Part shown: positions 27,482 to 38,573 of the stretch, one piece after another
Numbering within the stretch: position 1 is the first letter of the stretch
Layout: each line of letters begins with the position of its first letter
Origin: Flammula alnicola
Taxonomy: Eukaryota > Basidiomycota > Agaricomycetes > Agaricales > Strophariaceae
DNA length: 64,000 nt
Reading direction: 5' to 3'
Assembly (NCBI GenBank): GCA_015499995.1
Contig: JADNRV010000026.1
Coordinates: 62,001 to 126,000 of the forward strand
The notes under the pieces: model-generated
The model's input: the letters and a program-made list of their open reading frames with translations, nothing else
Databases searched by the model: none
Told to the model about the DNA's origin: nothing
Program-made: the position numbers and the translations under genes

Positions 27482-28890
27482 ATGCTCTCACATCCTCACC
27501 GACGCTTCTTATCGATCCCAACACCAGCCATGTCCAAAACGACGTTCAGCACGCCCCACAACCTCTTCTCTGTGCCCGATATCAGCCCCGAAACCACTCG
27601 CGACTCGCTGAGCGGACACGGCAACGTCAAAGTCCTTCTGTACCCCTACCACTCGCCCTTCGACGCCCACGAGCTCATATCGATCGCCTCGGCGTTGGTC
27701 AACTCGCGCGGAAAGGGCATCTATGCAACGGACGAATCTCCGGATGCAATGGCGGGGGTCTTCGAAGCCGCGATGGAAGACGGGGTCAAGCAACAATTCA
27801 CCGACGAGGAAAACAGGGAACGAAGGAAGAAGTGGAGGGAAGTCGCGTACAGCGCTGTTCCTAGCGGTTAGTTCTTATGATCCCCACCCCACAACCGCAG
27901 ACAAGGAACTGCATTAACTCATTCATGTACACGGAATGCATGTAGAATATATATCCGGCGTCATCCTGCACGCCGAAACCCTGCTCGACTTCAAGCTCGC
28001 ACCCATGCTCTCCAGCAAAGGCATCATCCCAGGCGTTCGCGCCAACGGCGAGCTCGCGCCCATCCCCCGCTCCGAGGAGGAGTTCATCGTCCAAGGCCTC
28101 GACGACCTGCTCCCAAAGCTCCAAGCAGCGCGGGCCGCAGGGGCACGGTTCTCGAAATGGCGCACCCCGATCGCTGCAGCTCTGTCAATGCAGGGTTCCC
28201 ACCACACTGTCGTGGAGATACAGGCAGAAACGCTGGCGCAGTTCGCTGCGATCAGCCAGCAGGCGGGGTTAGTCCCGATCGTTGAACCTGATGTGGATTT
28301 TTCGAAGGATGCCGATTTAACGAGGAGTGCTGAAGTCCACGAAAGAGCATCAGTATGATTTATGAGAGAATGAAGGCCCATGGGTTCTTCTGGAGGGTGA
28401 GGAAAAGATCAGCAACGAAACTAGAATGAAATTTGACAAAAATACCTTAGGCTCGCTCATCAAGCCCTCATTCCCGCAGCCTGGCTTACAACACCCTTCC
28501 CGAGCTACTATTACACCTGGGACATAGCCGTGGCCACAGCGACTGTCATATCTCGTTCAGTCCCGCTGCAGTTCCAGGGGTATTATTTTTATCCGGTAAG
28601 CCATCTCGATGTTCGAGAATGACATGACTTAGGCATGCCGACGACTGAACTTTTAGGAGGGTTGCCGTCGGTGACGGCGACACAGTACCTGGCAGCAGTT
28701 AATGCCCTTGTATTAGCTTCGCCGCCAACGTCTCCGTTTTCTCGACTTCCTGCTTTGACTTTTCCTATGGACGTGCTCTGCAAGGGGAGCCTATGAACTC
28801 TGGGTCAAAGGCGATAATGAAGGAACCAAGGCTGGAATCGAGAAGTGGTCCAAAGCATGTTGGCACGCTGCACGCGGCGAGGTCTTGTAA
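27482..28890 (+). CDS. Fructose-bisphosphate aldolase, class I, 3' half with multiple frame breaks
   Basis: Exons 27482-27866, 27946-28396, 28451-28595 and 28657-28890. Class I aldolases split fructose-1,6-bisphosphate through a Schiff-base lysine. The first 290 residues are intact: SRGKGIYATDES, EENRERRKKWREV, ISGVILHAETL, the active-site-like ARFSKWRTPI and VPIVEPDV. After VHERAS the frame is lost at about 28354. The rest of the family pattern (IYERMKAHGFFWR, LIKPSFPQPGLQHPS, VATATVISRSV, SVTATQYLAAVNALV, KGDNEGTKAGIEKWSKACWH) is present. It can be read only by adding one base near 28354, 28396, 28525, 28565, 28762 and 28796. The Schiff-base Lys is in LIKP. It is convergent with the PNPO gene. 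Confidence 0.85.
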
Positions 28891-29096
28891 AGAGTAAAGA
28901 GTTGTGCAATGTTTTGATATCATGTATTCAGGAACTTGAATTCAATCTTTGTGGCGTCAAAGTGAATTGCGCTCAAGGAGAAATTGAAACGAAAGCGATG
29001 CGTGCAAGTGTCGAGGAAGTAGCCGTTCAGACTGATCTAAATGAACCTTTGATTGGACTGAAGCAAATTACTTGATTCCTCTATTAACTTGACTTC
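28891..29096. other. Convergent 3' spacer between aldolase and PNPO
   Basis: A 206-bp gap between the two stop codons. No coding signal. Confidence 0.4.
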
Positions 29097-29846
29097 TTAC
29101 GGGGAAAGCCTTTCTATTTTCCAGGTGGGATGTTCGTCGGAGGAACCTTCTTCCCGCAGATAAACAATACGATCATGCAGTCTGGAGGGTTTCCCACTCC
29201 AGAACTCGACTTCACTACATCGACGTCAACGACGAGTGTGATTCAACAAAATAAATCAACTTACTCTGGTATAACTCGCCAACCACCCCAGAAGTCGGGT
29301 GTGGGTATATCTCCTCTTGATCCTCGTAGACTCCGAATTTTTCTCGAAGCTTCTTGAGACGGGCGTCTAGCTCACCCTCTCCTATCGCCGTGCTCTGCTT
29401 GCTCGCCCAAGCACCAAGTCGGCTGCCGACCGGACGACTCTTGAAGTACTCCTCACTTTCCTGTCGGCCAACTTCTCGACGCGGCCAACGACTCTCACAG
29501 ATCTGTGGACCTCTCGCCAGTAGAACACGAGAGCAGCCCGCGGGTTCGCAGTGAGTTCTTGAGATTTACGGGAGGCATAGTTGGTGAAGAAGACGAATCC
29601 GCGGGAGTCGACCTGCTTGAGGAGGACGATGCGGGCAGATGGCACACCGGAGGTCGTTACGGTGGAGAGCGTCATTGCCTCTGCCTCCTTGACGCCGCCC
29701 TCGACCACCTCCTTGAACCAGCCCCTGAACTGGTCCAAAGGCGAGTGCGCGACGGTGTGAGGTGTGAGGTGGTCGCTTGTGACATACTGGCGATGTGGGA
29801 GGACCTGGATCTTGTCGGGTGCTGGCTGGGAGATGACGACGTCCAT
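29097..29846 (-). CDS. PDX3: Pyridoxamine/pyridoxine 5'-phosphate oxidase, with two apparent frame breaks
   Basis: Exons 29846-29265 and 29214-29097, about 233 aa. The FMN enzyme makes pyridoxal 5'-phosphate. Signatures: [59 protein letters not shown], then [26 protein letters not shown] and [13 protein letters not shown], ending WKIERLSP. The second intron boundary (PD|EVEFW) is canonical. Frame is lost after GRVEKLA (about 29461-29466) and again near 29308-29314; a single missing base at each restores the conserved sequence. A longer N-terminus starting at 29980 with a presequence-like peptide (MLRQNAVLSLSRPLTLSRT) is in another frame, so it may be a mitochondrial form or chance. Confidence 0.9.
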
Positions 29847-29980
29847 GTGGAACGGGTGAGGTATGCCTTGGTTGAGCGTGGGCGTCTATGGAATAGAGCG
29901 GATGCTATGGGGCTGCTGGTCGATGTTCGACTAAGAGTGAGCGGACGGGATAAGGAAAGGACGGCATTTTGACGGAGCAA

Positions 29981-32522
29981 GCCATATCGAAGGCATCATG
30001 CGCGGATTAGTTTTGCAGCCGGAGATCGCCGATCATGTTTCCTGTCTCGGCCGGGCTTTTTCTTTCTCGCACTTGCCCTTCTACTTCTCATTCTCATACC
30101 TTTTCCTCATCATAATGGCTACAGCTATAAATTTATTCCCCCAGAGGACTCTGTTGATCCCGTCTCTTCACAGAATGCCACTCTTGCTTTGACTGCCATC
30201 TCGCTTAGACTGTGCCCACAGAAAACCTGAGGAAAGCCAAGCCAGTATGGAAGAAGCTACATTACCAAGGCTACTATGCACTCGTCATGCAGGGCATGGG
30301 CCAGAGGATGTGCTTCCTTCGTCACCTCATCGACGATGCTTGGCTTACTCGACATGAAGCAGAGCACAAGCAAGCAGCGCTTTGCATTGCTGCGTCGTCA
30401 AGTACCATGGAGCTTGCGTCGCAGGAGAAGATTGACAAGCTCAAGATGCTTTTGAACGTGGATACACCACCGAAGCGATATGCTAGCCTCGTGTGATGGT
30501 CAGCCTGCCTGGAAGAATACTCTGTCTTATCACTAGCAGTACCGTTGACAATGCCGTCGCCGTCGCCGCATGCCTATATCCCACTGCCGCTCCATATACC
30601 CCTTATTCCGCTTCTTACAGGCAGTCGAATAATAAATCTGCCCCTCCTTCGTAACATCCGTCTCCCAGTGAAGTTTGGAAACACTGGGACCCACATGCGT
30701 GTATTCAAATCAATTTCGTATTTACCGGATGTATGCAGAAGGAGGCGAATGCCCAGATTATTCTCAAGATCTCGGAGATGCTTATGACTTTGACTAGTTT
30801 GGCTCGGTGAGACAGACTCGGAGCGCCTTGGGATGATTTAACTGCTTTGCCAGTACGTACCGCAACAGAAGCATTACGACCGACGGCTGGTGCTTGTTCA
30901 GGGACGCCCTCCATGGTGGGAAATCTTTGCCAGCTGTCAAAGGCTTCCCGCAATGCCATGAAGTGAACTCTTCGCCAGATCCCACTCGAGCATCGCGTAC
31001 AAATATGCCATACATGCTCATAGACGCTCAAGTTTCGACCCTTCTTTTGTACTTCAATAGCAGGACGGATCTCCCACCTGAACTCCAGGCTTGAAATCTA
31101 GGCTTGAGGCGCATGTATGTCGGGGTAGTTCAAATGACACCGATACTGGCCCCTCCGTACGTCAATTGTGCCTGTTCTGAATTGGATGACTGACTTGTAT
31201 CATCTTCAACACAGCATTTAACCAGCGCCTCGCAAGATCAGGGAACTTGCCATGCGAGGGGCTTTCAGATCCAGGAAGACAGCAATGCCTTCTCCGAGAA
31301 ACAACTCAACCAGGAGCTGAGACTCCCGAAGAAAAGAGCCGGACCTGTGCGCGTGAAGTCAACAATGGTCGCGGGTTTTGTAGATGAACACGCCGCAAAA
31401 AGAAAAGCATAAATCCTGGGCAGGTTGAGGAATAGGAATGCAATGCTTAACGTCCAGGAGGCGGTGTCAAGTTGGTTCAAATTTCAAGATATTTTTTCGA
31501 GGGCATCATACTTATTGTGCTCGGCGTCAGATCATGTCCCGGATTAGCTTTTTTCCATCGTGTTTACGGGCGCTTATTTTTAAAATAATGTACGCGTTCT
31601 CGCACTACGCAAATACATCCATGCTTGGGCACAATTTCTGGGGAACACAATCGTAATGTTATGGATACAACAATTTGACTGAATCCCTCTAGGGTGTAGC
31701 TGGACTCAGATAGATACCTCATGAGTATAGATTTTTTGGCTTGGCATGCGTAAGTGTTAAACCTATGTATTTGGGCATTTAGCCTCAGATGACTCCTATC
31801 TGTCAATCTTATCTCGATGTCTGAAGTGCGGTTACATCGTCGTCGTCGACCTGGTGATCCTTTGCTGGCGGATTAAAATCACGGATAGATAAGTATATTA
31901 TTATTATTATTAGATATATTAGACTTTTGCACGAGATTTTTCATGACTGCATCTTGCGTAGATATTCTGGCTACACGAAACTGCGGACAGAGGAAAAGGC
32001 GACTCGGAGCGGCGACTATGATCTATAAACGGGTGGACAATAAAAGGTTTTTAGTTTTTATGATGAGCTCATAGACATTGTTCTTTGGAGGTTGCGGTAT
32101 CAGAATGGTATACTACTGGTAAGTACTAGTGCACTCCGTAGTACTACTAGGCTTCATCAAGGTTAGAGCTATACTTATATGTGATGCAATCCCATCTCAT
32201 CTCGTTGCTGCATACGTAATATAGCGCGAGATCTTTCCTGTCAATTGGAGAGATGCTGTAAATACTGAAGCCCGCCAATATCAGCGATCCAAGTACTTCC
32301 AGTACCTTTTTTTCATTGTGTGTGCCCCTATTGGTATGCACGATCACTGGCACTGGCCGGAAATTTACTTAAAAGGCAATGCGCAGCCAGTGATGGCCGG
32401 GCCCGGAGTACTTGCCTGATTGAACAGTTCGTTATAATTGCTTTGTTCGTTCCACTCACTTTACCTCTTCTCAATTCAAAAGTCCCCTGCATCGCGTGCT
32501 AACAAGCGCTTCCTCTGCCGCC
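29981..32522. other. 2.5-kb gene-poor region
   Basis: No gene could be supported. A plus-strand frame at 30212-30496 (95 codons) has unremarkable composition and no recognisable domain. A short MATAINLFP-like start at 30115 runs into a C-run (30139-30143) where a frame change would extend it. A TTA microsatellite occurs at about 31898-31912. The last few hundred bases presumably hold the kelch-BTB promoter. Confidence 0.4.
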
Positions 32523-34852
32523 ATGCTGCACTCCATCTACGACCTCACGACTTTTTGCAGGAAGACAACGGGGGATGTGCCAGCAAAACTTGTGGTATGT
32601 CTCTCGGCGCTTTAATGTCTTTTTGCACTTCCGAGATACATCGGTTTTCCCCCGTATATAGGGCGCATCAACAACCGTCGTAGGCTCTAAGATGTATCTC
32701 TTCGTGAGTCTGGTAAATTATAGTGTTTGTTGTCACCGTGCTCACAAGAAATATAGGGTGGGAGATTGGTCACGGAGCGCAGGATGGTCTCTGATCTCTA
32801 CGTTTTTGACCTCGAGACTTTCGTCTGGGAACGAATACCTACATTTCCAGAGGACGATGTTCCGAGGGCGCGCTATTTCCACAGTGCCGATACATGTGCG
32901 TATTATAACGATTTACCTTGCTTACGCTAAAGCTGAGGTTTCTTCGCAGGGAATAATCATCTTGTCGTATTCGGCGGTATGAGTAATCAGCCCGACTCTA
33001 TCAATCCCGATGAGCTGTGCGTTCTGAATGACGTCCGATTCTACAATTTCGCCACTGGCCACTGGTTGCCCCCTCCGCCTCCATCACCCGAGCCAGACCC
33101 CTTCCTCCCTCGCGCCCGCTATGCCCATCTCTCCTCCGTAACAGCTGACAGACTCTTCGTTATCGGCGGCCAAGACTTCTTCAACACCTGGCTGGACGAC
33201 GTATGCGTATTTGACCTTGTTACGAAGACTTGGGTGCAAAGACGAGATTATCCACGACATTGCGGCACTTATCGCAGCGTCGCCGTATGTTCTAACACTA
33301 CCGTTCGTTCGCCACAAGAAGAGATGCAAGCCTCTATCTCATCATCAACATTAGGACCTGCTGGTAGCCGATTTAGGGCGTCCAAAACCACCTCAGGTTC
33401 TCCCGACAACGTTACTCCCTCCGAAAATCTGACGCATCTTCCTTACTCATCATCACCGACCGAAGATCACCCCAGCGATATCTATCTTTACAGCAATTAC
33501 AATGTGCGATTTTAAGCTCTCTTTAATAAGATGACACCATTGACCCGTTTTCTGCAGTTTACCGATGTCAAGCGGGAGCTTGAAGTCTTTTCCCCTCTTC
33601 CAGACTCAGATTTCACCATCCAGGACCGGTCATCAGCGATGACAGGAACGACTTGTCCTCCGGGTCTTCGTTTTCCAACAGGCGCTATCCTGGGCACACA
33701 TCTTATCATCGCCGGCACATATTTGGCGCATAGTTACCAATCCTTTTCGATTTGGGTTCTCGACTTGACCGCAATGACCTGGTCGCGTATCGACCCTGGA
33801 AAGGCCATTGAAACGGGCTCGTGGTTCCGCGGGTGTCTATGGGCCGACGCAAATAAATTCCTTATATTTGGAAATCGACACGGAAATCTCGTGGATGACT
33901 ACAACCGACGACTTCTGAGCTGGGATCATGTAGCCGTCGTTGACCTGGAGGCGTTCGGGATCTATCAGCCTCCGCCACTCGAACTTGACGTTCGAATGCA
34001 GGAGCTGGGACTTGCCGCTCTCGAGGAGCGCGTGCTGACGGATTTCGAGGTCATCTGCGACGATGGACAGAAGATCCCGTGTTCGAGGAAGATCCTCGAG
34101 GAGCGTTGGCCGTGGTTCAAGGAGCAGCGAAAGCAGCTGCTAAAAAAGACCAAAGTCACGCTCGAGTCGTTGCCGGACTCTGCCATGCACATACCTCTGC
34201 CCGAGCTGGCGGGTGATGGGCTGTCCGGTGAACCGCGTGTCGATCCACGGCTGACCCCTCGCGCTTTCCATCTTTCTGAACCATATCCCGTCACGCTGGC
34301 GTTGCTGCAATATTTCTATTCACTCGCACTTATTACACCTCTACAACACACACCGGCGGTGCTGAGCCAACTATTAATTCTGGCTACTAATTACCGCCTC
34401 GCGCACCTCGAGTCTCTAGTGAAGCACGCGATGCACCGAGCCCTATCTAATTCGACCTCTGTTGGAGTATATGAAGTTGCGACATTGTGCAGTTGTCGAA
34501 GTCTCCAAATTCGGTGAGTTCTATGCTTCGCATCATCTCTATCCATCGAAATTTAATCATTGCCGATCACCAATAGAGCGCTGAAGACCGTGATGGTATG
34601 TATTAATCTGCATATGTGACTCCTTGATCTACCAATGGCTGATGCACGTTGCTAACCTAGTCGTACACGCAAAAACGACCGTCAAGAAAAGCAGAAAAAG
34701 AAAACGCGAGCAATTCACGACCGTCGGATAGCGGGATAGATGGAACGAATGGCGGAGGCTCTAGTAAATATCTATCTCGCCCTAGGGGCACATCAGACGC
34801 CAAGTGGCGGACGATGGCAGACGGTGGGACGAGTAGTTCGGGGTATACTTAG
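32523..34852 (+). CDS. Kelch-repeat protein with C-terminal BTB domain, about 657 aa
   Basis: Seven exons: 32523-32594, 32662-32703, 32757-32895, 32950-33503, 33558-34513, 34577-34595 (19 nt) and 34661-34852. Kelch blades show paired Gly and Tyr-Trp patterns: VVGSKMYLFGGRLV, LYVFDLETFVWERIP, HLVVFGGM, RLFVIGGQDFFNTWLDDVCV, LIIAGTYLAHSYQSFSIWVL. After the propeller, TDFEVICDDGQKIPCSRKIL and ERWPWFKEQ start a BTB/POZ fold, followed by a helical part. Such proteins act as scaffolds or cullin-3 adaptors. The start at 32523 is the first in-frame ATG. The TAG at 34850-34852 overlaps a GTAAGT, so further 3' exons between 34.9 and 35.3 kb remain possible. Confidence 0.82.
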
Positions 34853-35517
34853 TAAGTATGATTCATAAAGGTACCATTCACCAACGGACGAGGACATTTA
34901 CCTAAATATTAACATCCTATGAAGATAAGTACGGGAGTGTCTGTGAGGTATCCATGATCAATCATCGCTCAGCACCGGTACCCATTCACCGCTTTGCACT
35001 CCGTCAATACCCATCGATGACATTCGATGTGCTTCGCCTCGACGCCTACTGTACATACGTATTACTTGCCACGACCGAACAACTTCGCCGGCGACTTCAA
35101 CAGACCAGGCGAGAGAGTCAGCAATTTGCCAAAGCAAATCTCGAATGTGCGCTGGGTATCTTCCGGCAGCATAGAAATCAAAGAGAATACTCTCTCACCA
35201 CCGACTGGGATAGCAGTTGCTGCGTCAGCCTGATACCAGTCTCAAAGACGAAAAAAGCACTTCTGCTGACCCATCTTTCAAGATCCAATCAGGTGGTCCT
35301 GCGGCCATCGAAACTTCATGTCTTTGTCAATGTTTCTGTGCTATTCTGTACATATGCATATTTGTTATTAATACCTCTTCTCTGGCCATCTACCGCTACT
35401 CTGAATTATAAATTAAATGCTTTACTTACCGCCAATATAACATGGTCGTATCTATCATAAAATTATTCCAATGCCAGAAGAGCAAACCCGTGGATACTCT
35501 ACTCTACTCTTTGCATT
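34853..35517. other. Spacer between kelch-BTB and CHFR-like genes
   Basis: About 660 bp between convergent genes. Plus-strand frames around 34954-35243 might be alternative 3' exons of the kelch-BTB gene, but no splice path was clear. The rest is AT-rich. Confidence 0.35.
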
Positions 35518-37746
35518 TCATGCCTCGGTGATCATAACACCTCGTACATCGGGAGTAGGAGAACGGAACTCGGGCAGTGATGATGATGATGATGATGATG
35601 TGACACCAATATCTTGATCTGGGTTAAGTAGAAAAGATAATGAGCCTGCAGATGACGAGCCTGCGATAGGTATGGGTGGCGAGTCCGAGCTGGACAGGTT
35701 TATGGTAGGAATTGGCGGTGGTACTTCTGGAGCAGCTGGGGGCACCGTTGGAGGTTCTACGACAGGGTTGGGAGGTTCTTCTTCTCCGTCGTCCGTGAAT
35801 GCACGAGTAATGAATAAATGGTTAACTAGATAGGATAAGAAAGGAGTCAGACAAAGAATTAAACGTTAAGTCAAAAAATCTTACATTCTCTAGCATGGGC
35901 TAAAGAAAGACAGGAACGAGGATTTAGTCTCCCAACAAAAATATTGCATCGAAAAAATAAATCACGTACCAAGGTCGTCTTTGTGGCGAGTGCATCTTTC
36001 TTTGTCTGGGCAATCTTTCCGATTCATAACAGACTGCTCAACGAACCCTTTTTCTCGTTCTCGCAGCCACCACTCCTTTAAGCCCCAGAGGAAAACCTCT
36101 GAAGCACACATCCGACAAGCTTTATTCCTTGGTGCGTTAGCGTTGGGCTCCGTCCCAGGCGCCACCCCATGAATATCGCTGAACAACTCGAGGTCCATCA
36201 GCGTCGCAAACCCTCTCGGTAGCTTCTGGATCCATTGCACAATCTGTAGATGTCATGAAATGTCGATCAGCTAAATGATTCCTCTAGCAATGAATGATAT
36301 TTACCTCGCGATAGATATGACGAGGCGTCAAGCCCTGATTCTCAAGATATTCCAGCATAATCTCGACCTCGATCGTATTCCCGTCAAAGCAGTCATACAC
36401 ATCGGCGGATTGGATTAAATCGGCAAGGGTAGACATGTTATGCGGATGTTGTGACAGTATAGGCAGCGCTATACATCGGTCCTGCACGCCGATACCGCAG
36501 AACGATACGAGACACAGATCACATCTAGTAGTGGTAGGTGCTCGCAGGGCAAGCAAGTTCTCGCTATAAGAAAAATCACTAAATATTTATTCGTTCCGAT
36601 ATTGAACGACGAAGGTCCTACCAGTTGCCACAGTGGGCATGGCCAGGGGGCACTCCATCATCGATATGCCACGCATGCTCGATGTCATTAGTTGGGTCTG
36701 CGATAGGCTGAGGGCATCTCCAGTCGTAGGGATTATTGGGAAGACAGTGCGGGCATGGGTGCACGTATTCCGTGCTCCTGGTCACGTCAGGAGGGGGCGA
36801 TGCTTCTCGAGGAGGAGGTATCTAAATTCCCAACACAAGCATATGTCAGACAAATGAACAGGGGCACGTGAGTCAGGACTTACGCGTATGGCTTGACCGG
36901 CCTTGTAGACTTCGTCAGCCTGGGCTCTCTCTCGTTCAGTACGCGCTTTATGAGGAGAGTTCCGAAGTAGAGAGTCGATCACAGATTGGAGTGCCCGGAA
37001 GGGCATTGCAACCGTCGCGACACCGCGGCAAGCAGGACAGTTCGTGCCGCCATTCTAATATAAGAAACAAGTTAATAATTCGTCTACGATATGATTTTCA
37101 AGAATTTATCCAAAAACGAAAACAACCAGCCCACAGAAGGGAGGTCAAGCATAGCAAATCAGGTTTGTGGTGAAATGTCCACTGCCGTCCGAAGAGAAGA
37201 CATCAAAAGATTATACAAAGCACCGTAGACTCACGCGAATCCAAAGTACACAGCAGCTAGAAGGACAGGGGAGGTCAGAAAATAGTCACGCAATGCTGCC
37301 TGAGAACACGCAGCTCACCTTCCACAGAAGAAATGCTGACAGGGAATGACAAGCACGGGTCGATACACGAGCTCCGAGCAACATCCGCACTGCAGCTCCT
37401 GCGCCAGCTCCTCTACGAAGCTCGTGCTATTCTCTGGCGTGCTAATTTCAAGCGAATGGGTGTTATCTGCCGGTTCTTCTTTCATCCTCTTGCGGGTGTT
37501 CTCGTCGGGGCACTCGAAGGACGGCGAGGCCCTGCGTTTCAGCGAAGGTGCAGCGACAGCAGCTAGTACCGTAGAAACAGGGTTGTGGATGTCTGAGGAC
37601 CTGCGGGGGCTATCGAGAGTGTGCAAATCTTGACTCATAGTTGTCAGGATGTGCGTGGATGGTGGTACTAGGTCAAGGAACGAAGGGCCGCCAGCCGAGG
37701 GTACCGTGCTAATTGACGGTGCCACACTTCCGCTTTTGGTAAACAT
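35518..37746 (-). CDS. CHFR-like RING E3 ubiquitin ligase, 558 aa
   Basis: Eight exons: 37746-37319, 37256-37235, 37054-36884, 36821-36622, 36563-36305, 36243-35970, 35899-35885 (15 nt) and 35825-35518. A C3HC4 RING begins at CGCCSELVYRPVLVIPCQHFF and closes with NCPACRG. It is followed by a helix and a cysteine-rich region (PCPHCLPNNPYDWRC, CGNC, CDLC) like the C-terminal domain of CHFR. CRMCASEVFLWGLKEWWLRE and then DCPDKERCTRHKDDLAHARE-FNH give a C-x5-C-x8-H-x5-H pattern resembling a PAR-binding zinc finger. No N-terminal FHA domain is visible. The tail is Ser/Pro-rich with a poly-Ser run coded by a GAT repeat on the plus strand. Confidence 0.85.
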
Positions 37747-37780
37747 AATCTAGCGTCTTACGTAGTCACAAAAACAATAC

Positions 37781-38363
37781 TGTATGGTGCGGTCGGACTT
37801 TACGCCTCTACTTTTGTACAGGCGCCAAATCGGCTGGCCGAAAAAAAATATATACATACACAAAAAATAGTTAATTTAATGTAGATAAGTATGCACCACA
37901 GAACAAAATTTTACCGGATATAAGGAACGCAAGCTTTACAACGAAATCTTCAACTATGGGTCGATGAAATGGATGTTCAGAAGGTGCAGCCCATGCACGC
38001 GAAGGTCGCCATTGTAAATGCCATCCTGTGATTGACCCACAGAGCAGGTCTCGGAGCAAAGGAAGCTCAGCTGCAGGATAATAAGTTCAGTTCCCGTCAA
38101 ATACACCTCCCACAGAGTAAATCTAATCTAATCCTTCACGTGATTTATTACCTGATGTGGACATGCGCACGGACCTGCGCCAAATTCGTGATTACAAACT
38201 TATCAACTTCGTCAGTTTTGAATATTTTCCTTATCCCTCTGGTAGATTTATTCTTCTCACCAAATGGAGTGTTTTTACTAGAGGGATAAGAAATCCATTA
38301 AATTTTGGGCGACGTGATCGACTTGTTCAAAAGTAGCGGTCTAAAGTCCGACCGCACCATACA
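37781..38363. mobile_element. MITE-like element with terminal inverted repeats
   Basis: The 583-bp element has ends that are inverted repeats: TGTATGGTGCGGTCGGACTT (37781-37800) faces AAGTCCGACCGCACCATACA (38344-38363). The match extends to about 39 bp with four mismatches. If the element proper starts at TGGTGC, the flanking dinucleotide is TA on both sides, as for Tc1/mariner insertions. The interior encodes no transposase. The left end lies 35 bp upstream of the CHFR-like start codon, so the element occupies its promoter. Confidence 0.7.
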
Positions 38364-38573
38364 TCGACAAAGTGTTTTTTGTTTATCAAAAAATCTATTG
38401 ATACATACATGGAAGGAGCATTTGGTAGCTACACATTTTCGTCTTACGAGTGGACAATGGACAGCCTATGGATCATGAAACAAGGGTATATACTAAACAT
38501 AAGTACAGAACGGACATTTCCCCAGGAAAACAAGACAGACAAGAACAGAGCAAGATAATGAATTATGGCGTTT

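Noticed and set aside
28340..28800. Programmed ribosomal frameshifting in the aldolase
   Set aside because: Six shifts in one gene without slippery heptamers cannot be programmed events.
30212..30496. 95-codon plus-strand frame beginning with GTG
   Set aside because: No ATG start, no recognisable domain and no splice context.
33965..34294. Long minus-strand frame opposite the kelch-BTB gene
   Set aside because: Antisense shadow of a well-supported coding exon.
35578..35602. GAT repeat as a possible regulatory microsatellite
   Set aside because: It lies inside the last CHFR-like exon and codes its poly-Ser run.
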